Source of the DNA: Leucobacter viscericola
GTDB taxonomy: Bacteria > Actinomycetota > Actinomycetes > Actinomycetales > Microbacteriaceae
Assembly (NCBI RefSeq): GCF_011299575.1
Contig: NZ_CP049863.1
Location: 1,426,001-1,490,000, forward strand
Direction of reading: 5' to 3'
Length of the DNA: 64,000 nucleotides
Shown here: positions 59,101-64,000 of the stretch, one piece after another
Layout of the letters: each line of letters starts with the position of its first letter
Numbering within the stretch: position 1 is the first letter of the stretch
The notes under the pieces: model-generated
Database searches by the model: none
Told to the model about the DNA's origin: nothing
The model's input: only the letters and a program-made list of their open reading frames with translations
Made by a program: the position numbers and the translations under genes

Positions 59101-59982
59101 GCGGAAAGACTCTGTGAGCTGCTTGCGAGCAGGCTCGCTACCGCACACGGCCTCAAGAATCGGAGAGTCCAGGTTCTTCGCGTCAGCAACCATCTGCTGC
59201 GACACGTTGTGGAACGAAGACACCACCAGGCGCGGCTGCACAACAAACCCGGGCAGACCAGCAACCATCTGGCGCAGACGGTCGATTACCGGCTGCGGCT
59301 TAAACACACCCTCGGACTGCGAAAGCTCGATCAGCGTGCGCGCGTCGAGACTGATCCCGAACTGCGCGCGCAGCACCCGGATCAGCTCGGAGTTCACAAC
59401 CGGAAACTGCTTGAGCTTCAGCTCGAAGTCGCGGCCGTAGCGCCGGATCGCGAGCGGACGCAGCAGCACGGGGGCACAGAAGTCTTCGCCCTCAAAGCTC
59501 CACTTGGCGATGCCAACGCCGAGGTTGACGGTTTCGAGACCGCGCACCGTGCGCATCTCGATCGCCTTGTCAGTGACACGACCGGCGGCTGCGCGCGCGT
59601 GGCGCAGCGCGAGATCGTCACGAATCAGAGCGGAGAGCAGAATCTTGTTGCCCGTAATAAACTGCGGCAGGCCCCCGGGGTGTGTGGTGGAGAGCTCAAT
59701 GCGGTTTGCGGGGCGATCGTCGAAGTGCAGCAGCGGGTTCTCGCCGCCGATGGTCGCGAGTTCTTCGCGCCAGGCGGCGTGCTCGGAAGCGTAACTGTCT
59801 ACGAGCGTCACGGATCCCGTGAGCGGGGCCGTCAACTGCTCGTCAACACTGGTGGGTTCAGGATCGGGCGCGGTCGCGAGCGACCCCTCAATTCGAGGCT
59901 CGACGGAATCCGCGGTTGTCGTCTCCGCGTTATTGTCGTCGCGATCCTTATCTGATCGCCGTCGCCTATCCACACTCCACAC
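56182..59982 (-). CDS. Large SF1-helicase-like protein with degenerate nucleotide sites and Vsr-like C-terminus
   Basis: 1266 residues, GTG. SF1/DNA2-like layout, yet the Walker A reads 'LPGTGGTQT' (337-345): the catalytic Lys of GTGKT is Gly342. The Walker B-like 'VLIVDAGATTL' has Ala in place of the catalytic Glu. Later helicase patterns remain ('LTRSYRAGGEDL', 'LTLEQATAQSRDRVIFSIGY', 'LAVAMTRARRAMTIV'). The last 85 residues look like a Vsr/MTES-type endonuclease fold ('LAASLGDRAVAIDLDL', 'LGWHYYRVHSFDLFSDP'). Probably binds nucleic acid without ATP hydrolysis. Whether the change is family-wide cannot be judged here. Confidence 0.75.
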   Translation of the reverse strand: MWSVDRRRRSDKDRDDNNAETTTADSVEPRIEGSLATAPDPEPTSVDEQLTAPLTGSVTLVDSYASEHAAWREELATIGGENPLLHFDDRPANRIELSTTHPGGLPQFITGNKILLSALIRDDLALRHARAAAGRVTDKAIEMRTVRGLETVNLGVGIAKWSFEGEDFCAPVLLRPLAIRRYGRDFELKLKQFPVVNSELIRVLRAQFGISLDARTLIELSQSEGVFKPQPVIDRLRQMVAGLPGFVVQPRLVVSSFHNVSQQMVADAKNLDSPILEAVCGSEPARKQLTESFRPVSATPPDERAPETDRYLYDADAEQEDVLAQIDAGHSIVVHTLPGTGGTQTVVNAIGSLVRSGKRVLVVSPRRATLDGITHRLTRAGLAGLSVSPRRLRRNLVESISRNENARPEQLRDVDEALVRLRGVLSDYQSALSTPDKRFGVSPLEALRKLTMLALSDKPPTTTVRLDDQALGQLTLDRSSVAEALTEVARLGQFQYGPEDSPWYGVDFASTEEARSAYGVAVDLAESQLPRLISMANEVIGQTSMRPYETIAELGIFLRLLMGIRDTLDRFTPEVYDRSLTEVIAAHAPRGSDEMSAANKRRLRKLAREYVRPGVHITDMYSRLVQIQQQRVLWQRYTTVTGTRPEVPLGIADVVVAFQLAYQQLDELDKTLGTVTDPARMKNLSLSALAARISDLSRESEVLQNIQERTTIIERLRASHLEGLLDDLSARHVPSDEVAAELELAWWQSALERMLQTNPALLSANTSVIERLEADFRLVDDAHSGANGTLLAGSLSDAWRVSVLDHKQEARALRESLRSGYVSAAMLGKYAPNLMSVLAPVWTMSPYEVAQLPDTMRFDAVLIVDAGATTLVENLGAVRRARQVVAFGDTMTQSPMPFQMAVGAEPVSVDVEALHARSAFAQLGEVLPMLTLTRSYRAGGEDLTSLVNTRFYNGAIQSLPWAGSFLGHSSLTYEFVHGGQGLPDQQTGAVESTDAEVDRVVQLVLEHASERSSESLMVITASERHAVRVYQAVLQAFSKFPQYREFLLGERAEPFAVLTLEQATAQSRDRVIFSIGYGRTPHGRVLSNFGALGQPGGERLLAVAMTRARRAMTIVSCFKPKDLDAARIKHGVVDLAELLALENPAPEPPALPSERDPMVGELADRLEKLGLTVALDYRGAIPLAASLGDRAVAIDLDLGEDHDSLRDTLRLRPAVLRRLGWHYYRVHSFDLFSDPDEAALRIARTLGYSESADPLDAQATEEYSAL

Positions 59983-60020
59983 ACCGCCACCCTAAGGTGT
60001 GAAAGCGTGAATTTGCGGAA

Positions 60021-61382
60021 TCAGCGCGGTGTTTCTTCTCCCGCGGTCACAACCGGCGCCGCGACTTCAACCTGGCCACCGCGGATCTTCGCCAGCGCTC
60101 GCATGAAGTGATAGACCACAACGGCGGAGATCGTGCCGAGCGCAATGCCCCCGAACTGCACCGATCCGATGGTCAGCTCGAAGTTCGCGATGCCGACGAT
60201 TAGCGGCACTGCCGCCGAGAACTGGTTAATGGGCTTCGAGAAGTCGACGTTGTTGTCGATCCAGATCTTAATGCCGATCAGGCCGATCAGGCCGTATAGC
60301 GCAACGGTCACACCGCCGAGCACCGCGGGCGGCACCGAGTAGATGACCTGGCCGACCTTGGGAGAAAAGCTGAGCAGGATCGCCATCACGCCCGCAGCCC
60401 AGTACGCGGCCGTGGAGTAGACGCGCGTCGCAGCCATCACACCGATGTTCTCGCCGTAGGTGGTGGTGCCGGATCCGCCGCCGAACCCGGCGAGGATCGT
60501 CGAGACGCCGTCGGCGAGCAGAGCACGACCCGTCACGGGGTCCATGTTTCGGTTGATCATCAGCCCCACGCTCTTCACGTGACCGACGTTCTCCGCGATC
60601 AGCACGAGCACCACGGGGAGGAAGGCCGGCAGCAGCCCCCAGAGTGACGGATCCGCGAAGGGATTTCCGACGGCGTGGAAGCTGGGCAGGCCGATCCAGG
60701 CGGCGTCTTTGACCGCACTGAAGTCAACGAGACCGGCCAGCATCGCAACGATGTAACCGACCGCGACGCCGAGCACAATCGAGAGGCGCCCGATGAGTCC
60801 GCGGAACAGCACGGTAATAAGAAGGATCGCCACGAGCGTCGCAACCGCGACCCACGACGAGAGGCCCTGATCCACGTCTGGATGGTTTGCCGGATCCCCC
60901 AGCCAGTTGTTCTTGACCGCTGGCGCGAGGTTGAACCCGATCAGTGCGACGACCGAGCCCATAACGACGGGCGGCATGAGCGCGTTGACCCAGCCGGTGC
61001 CCCAGCGGTTCACAATCAGGCCGACGATCGCCATCAGCACACCGATCGCGAGAATGCCGAAGGATGCACGGCCGAGGTCGTCTCCGCCTGCGGTTGCCGC
61101 CATGATCGGCGCGATGAACGCGAATGATGAACCCAGGTAGCTAGGCAGGCGGTTGCCCGTGATCAGCAGGAACAGCAGTGTGCCCAGGCCCGAGAAGAAC
61201 AGTGTCGCCGTCGGGCTGAAGCCGGTGATGAGCGGCACGAGGAACGTGGCGCCAAACATCGCGACCACGTGCTGCGCACCGAAGCCGATAGTGCGCGGCC
61301 AGCTCAGACGCTCTTCTGGCAGCACGATCGCGTCGGCTTTGACGCTGTTGCCTTCTGCGTGCAGCTTCCAGGGCAGGGCCAT
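60021..61382 (-). CDS. Uracil/xanthine permease (nucleobase:cation symporter 2)
   Basis: 453 residues, ATG after CGAGGAGTCCCA. About 14 membrane segments. Family signatures 'FGAQHVVAMFGATFLVPLITG', 'AENVGHVKSVGLMINRN' and 'GFGGGSGTTTYGENIGVMAATRVYS' are characteristic of UraA/RutG-type carriers: the glutamate in 'AENVGH' and 'TTYGENIG' line the substrate site. Imports uracil or a related base with H+. Divergent from the DoxX-like gene. Confidence 0.9.
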   Translation of the reverse strand: MALPWKLHAEGNSVKADAIVLPEERLSWPRTIGFGAQHVVAMFGATFLVPLITGFSPTATLFFSGLGTLLFLLITGNRLPSYLGSSFAFIAPIMAATAGGDDLGRASFGILAIGVLMAIVGLIVNRWGTGWVNALMPPVVMGSVVALIGFNLAPAVKNNWLGDPANHPDVDQGLSSWVAVATLVAILLITVLFRGLIGRLSIVLGVAVGYIVAMLAGLVDFSAVKDAAWIGLPSFHAVGNPFADPSLWGLLPAFLPVVLVLIAENVGHVKSVGLMINRNMDPVTGRALLADGVSTILAGFGGGSGTTTYGENIGVMAATRVYSTAAYWAAGVMAILLSFSPKVGQVIYSVPPAVLGGVTVALYGLIGLIGIKIWIDNNVDFSKPINQFSAAVPLIVGIANFELTIGSVQFGGIALGTISAVVVYHFMRALAKIRGGQVEVAAPVVTAGEETPR

Positions 61383-61564
61383 TGGGACTCCTCGGTGTGC
61401 GGTGGTTCACGGCGTGCGGTGTGCAGTGCCTCACGGTGGACGCGCGCAGCGAGTTGCGGGCCCCAAAGCTATATCTTATCGACCCCGATAGCGGCTCCTC
61501 CAGACCAAAGCGCGAGGGATCCGCCACCATATACTCGAATCAAACGAGAACAGTGAACGGAACC

Positions 61565-62073
61565 ATGAGCACCTCGCAACAAGATCCCAGCTTTTCGGCG
61601 AAGATGACACGCTTTGTCGACCGTGTCGAGGTACTCGCGCAGAAGGCAGCCGTGCCGAGCATGCGCTACGCGATCGCGCTCATCATGATCTGGTTCGGGT
61701 TCCCGAAGCTCTTCCCCGGTTCTTCGTCCGCTGAGGATCTCGCGGTCAACACGGTCGATATTCTGACCTTCGGCCTTGTCGCTGGCGACACGGCGCGCGT
61801 CATTCTTGCGGCCCTGGAGGTCGGCTTCGGCATTGTGCTTCTCATAGGGCGGTGGATGCCGCTGATGCTCGTGTTGATCCTCGGCCACATGATCGGCACG
61901 TTTACGCCGTTCTTGTTCTTCCCCGATCTGCTGTGGAAGTCCCCGGTGTGCTGACCATCGAGGGTCAGTACATCGTGAAGAACGTCGTCATTATTGCTGG
62001 GCTTATTTTCCTCGCCGGTTGGGGCATGCGCAGGGGTGGGCATCGGCGGCCTGCGAATTATCCGCATGGCTAG
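61565..62073 (+). pseudogene. DoxX/YkgB-like membrane protein, frameshifted near its C-terminus
   Basis: The ATG at 61565 opens a frame that stops at 61952-61954 after 'FPDLLWKSPVC'. A second frame continues the protein: 'GVLTIEGQYIVKNVVIIAGLIFLAGW' and 'GHRRPANYPHG', ending at 62073. One C missing in the CCCC run at about 61943 (TCCCCGG) would join them as 'WKSPGVLTIEG'. The intact protein would have about 169 residues and four membrane helices ('ALIMIWFGFPKLF', 'VILAALEVGFGIVLLIG', 'LMLVLILGHMIGTF', the last after the shift). Either a real mutation or a base-calling error. Confidence 0.75.
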
Positions 62074-62103
62074 CATTTTGGGAAGCATCCGCGAGCACAA
62101 GAG

Positions 62104-62145
62104 AGGGAGGTGGATCGCCTGCCCCAGTGCGCGATCCACCTCCCT
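62104..62145. terminator. Bidirectional hairpin between convergent genes
   Basis: A perfect 15-bp stem (62104-62118 with 62131-62145) around a 12-base loop, between the DoxX-like and LRR/SLH-like genes. No T run. It adds to the window's set of long-stem hairpins. Confidence 0.75.
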
Positions 62146-62165
62146 GTGCTGCTCAGAAAGCTTGT

Positions 62166-64000
62166 CTACTTGCGGTAGTCAGTTACCAGACGATAGATGA
62201 AGGCGGCCATCGCCTCACGAGAAAGGTTGTCCTTCGGGCGATAAGAACCGTCTGAATACCCCGTTGAAAGCTTAGAGTGCTTCATCCAGGCAATCTCTTG
62301 GTAAAACTTCTGATTCTTCGGGACATCGCTAAACGGAGACTGTTTTGGAGCCGTGAAGCTCGTGGAGGTTTTCGCTTCTAGGCGATAAATAAACGCCGCC
62401 ATCGCCTCACGCGACAGGTTATCTTTCGGATGGTAGCCACCATCGGCATATCCCGTCGTCAGCTTCGATTCCTTCATCCACGCGATCTCTTTGTAGAACT
62501 TGTGGTCCGTCGGCACATCACTAAACGGGGACACCTTCGGAGCTTCATAGTTTTTCGGTGCCTGCAACCGGAACATGAATGCCGCCATTGCCTCGCGCGA
62601 TAGCTCCGTCTTTGGGCGATAGGTCTTATCTGCATACCCCGTGGACAGTTTCGTGCAGCGCATCCAGTCGATCTCTTTATAGAACTTCTGGTTCGTGGGG
62701 GCATCGGTAAACACGGCCTGCTTGCGCGGCTCACCGCACTGAACATTCGGCGGGGTAACCTCCGCCGGTGTGATTTTTACTGTGTGCTTCGCGGATACCG
62801 CACCGCTCGTATTCTTAGCCTCGACCCGAAAGGTGTAGGTGCCAGGGGTTGTTGGCGTGCCGTATAGCTTTCCGCCAAACGTAAGCGTCAAACCTGCAGG
62901 AAGACTCCCCTCAGTTACGGAAACCGTAGGTGTCGGCGAGCCAGTTACTGCGAATAAATAGCTGTAGGCTTTACCGACCGAACCGCTAGTCGGGGTTCCC
63001 GAAAGCGTGGGATCCCCCACGAGGTAATAACCAGCCACACCGCTGAACACAGTTCTTACCGACCCGACGGTTACGGGAGTGTCCCATTTCAATTCGCTGC
63101 CCGCCAATTTGGTCCAGGTGACCTTACCCGCGCTAATAGACCCAGCGCCGGTCTTAATTTCGACTGGAACTGACGATCCATCGACGTTCGTAATGACAGG
63201 CAGTGGAACGGCCACGCCTTGTTTGGCGGGCGCCGGAACTAGTCTCTGCCCTGAAATGTAAAGCGCAGTGAGGTTAGTGAGGCCCACCAGCGGAGACACG
63301 TCCTGGACCTGATTGTTATCTAAGGATAAAATCTTGAGATTGGAAAGATTTGCGAACGGTGAGATATCCACAATTTGGTTAAGGTAAATTCTTAGCTCGG
63401 TGAGTTTAGTAAGATTCGCCAACGCGGATACATCATAGATCTTGTTGTTATTTAATTCTAAACTGGTGAGATTAGTGAGCCCTAACAATGGCGAAACATC
63501 CGCAATCTGATTGGAACTCAAATTCAAGGATGTGAGGTTCACAAGCCCCGACAACGAGGTTATGTCAGCGACTCGACTCGAGGTCCACCTGAGAGTGGTG
63601 AGGTTAGTGAGATTCTTCAGTGGCGCTAAATCCACCGCCTGAGCACCAGTCACTTTCAGTTGGGTCAGATTTGTGAGACGCCCCAATGGTGTCGCATCCT
63701 CGACTTGAGTGGCGATCAAGGACAGGTACGTAAGGCCTGTGAGGCCCGCTAACGGCGACACATCGTTAAGTGGATTGCTGGAGAGATCAAGGACCGTGAG
63801 ACCAGAGAGACCTGTCAAGGGTGAAACGTCCACAAGTCGGTTGTTGTTCAGGGTTAGCGACGTAAGACCCGTGGCGTATTTCAGAGGGGCAATATCAGCG
63901 ATCACAAGATTTCCACACCCCAGCGCCCCACTCATAGAGGCAAGCTGTCCCTGGGTGATCGCAGAGGTAGTGGGCACACCAAGTTTTGAAGCGACACAGG
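62166..64000 (-). CDS. Internalin-like LRR surface protein with three SLH-like repeats (N-terminus beyond the window)
   Basis: The frame is open through 64000, so the start lies outside; codons before the GTG at 63977 read 'CVASKLGVPTTSAITQGQLASM', clearly the middle of an LRR-protein N-terminal cap. About ten 22-residue leucine-rich repeats follow ('LTNLTSLELNNNKIYDVSALANL'), then an Ig-like/putative-Ig domain ('GSPTPTVSVTEGSLPAGLTL'), then three SLH-like repeats ('FTDAPTNQKFYKEIDWMRCTKLSTGY'). Likely a secreted adhesin held by its SLH-like domains. It has no sortase signal, unlike the LRR protein at 23387-25741. Confidence 0.9.
   Translation of the reverse strand, partial: CVASKLGVPTTSAITQGQLASMSGALGCGNLVIADIAPLKYATGLTSLTLNNNRLVDVSPLTGLSGLTVLDLSSNPLNDVSPLAGLTGLTYLSLIATQVEDATPLGRLTNLTQLKVTGAQAVDLAPLKNLTNLTTLRWTSSRVADITSLSGLVNLTSLNLSSNQIADVSPLLGLTNLTSLELNNNKIYDVSALANLTKLTELRIYLNQIVDISPFANLSNLKILSLDNNQVQDVSPLVGLTNLTALYISGQRLVPAPAKQGVAVPLPVITNVDGSSVPVEIKTGAGSISAGKVTWTKLAGSELKWDTPVTVGSVRTVFSGVAGYYLVGDPTLSGTPTSGSVGKAYSYLFAVTGSPTPTVSVTEGSLPAGLTLTFGGKLYGTPTTPGTYTFRVEAKNTSGAVSAKHTVKITPAEVTPPNVQCGEPRKQAVFTDAPTNQKFYKEIDWMRCTKLSTGYADKTYRPKTELSREAMAAFMFRLQAPKNYEAPKVSPFSDVPTDHKFYKEIAWMKESKLTTGYADGGYHPKDNLSREAMAAFIYRLEAKTSTSFTAPKQSPFSDVPKNQKFYQEIAWMKHSKLSTGYSDGSYRPKDNLSREAMAAFIYRLVTDYRK

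Noticed and set aside
61469..62139. Leftward frames antisense to the DoxX-like gene
   Set aside because: They mirror the membrane-protein coding strand; no independent evidence.

Overview
The window looks like chromosome of a high-GC Gram-positive bacterium of the Microbacteriaceae, and a Leucobacter-like genus is my best guess. Evidence: frequent GTG/TTG starts, sortase signals of the LAxTG type, SLH-like surface domains of the 'FADV..FYKEI.WM..STGY' kind, and the gene order folate cyclo-ligase / galU / GNAT / coiled-coil protein / tRNA-Ala that I recall from that family. The genus is inference; family names rest on motif recognition, without database searches.

1-27 kb is a surface-protein region. 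It holds a sortase-anchored serine hydrolase with three DUF5979 modules, an Ig/SLH-like protein, two small proteins of unknown role, two very large LuxR-type regulators placed tail to tail, a 1.6 kaa sortase-anchored repeat protein, a PdxH-like oxidase, a ricin-type lectin, a sigma factor with a CU044_5270-type membrane partner, a frameshifted FemAB-type gene, a sortase-anchored leucine-rich-repeat protein, and a sigma factor fused to its own anti-sigma zinc motif, membrane helix and outer domain.

27.74-41.55 kb is an integrated element in the 3' half of tRNA-Lys(UUU), bounded by a 45-bp repeat of the tRNA. It carries a tyrosine integrase, a serine recombinase, a primase-polymerase/ATPase, a small DNA-binding protein and an XRE regulator. 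Its cargo looks defensive: a KAP/YobI-like membrane NTPase and a DUF262 + HEPN gene pair, plus an unknown multi-pass membrane protein. No capsid, terminase or conjugation gene is visible, so it resembles a satellite or small integrative element.

41.7-64 kb is mostly chromosomal: a fatty acid desaturase, a MocR/PNPOx divergent pair, a LysE exporter, a three-gene operon, an M1 peptidase with SLH-like repeats, tRNA-Ala(CGC), housekeeping genes, a large helicase-like protein with both nucleotide-binding motifs degraded, a nucleobase permease, a frameshifted DoxX-like gene and an LRR/SLH-like protein that runs off the right edge.

The most intriguing unit is the operon at 46.07-48.89 kb: a 53-residue protein that is almost only a sortase sorting signal, followed 2 nt later by a hyaluronan-synthase-like glycosyltransferase and 2 nt later by a UDP-glucose 6-dehydrogenase. 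With galU nearby supplying UDP-glucose, it suggests a uronate-containing polysaccharide that is handled together with a sortase-type mini-peptide.
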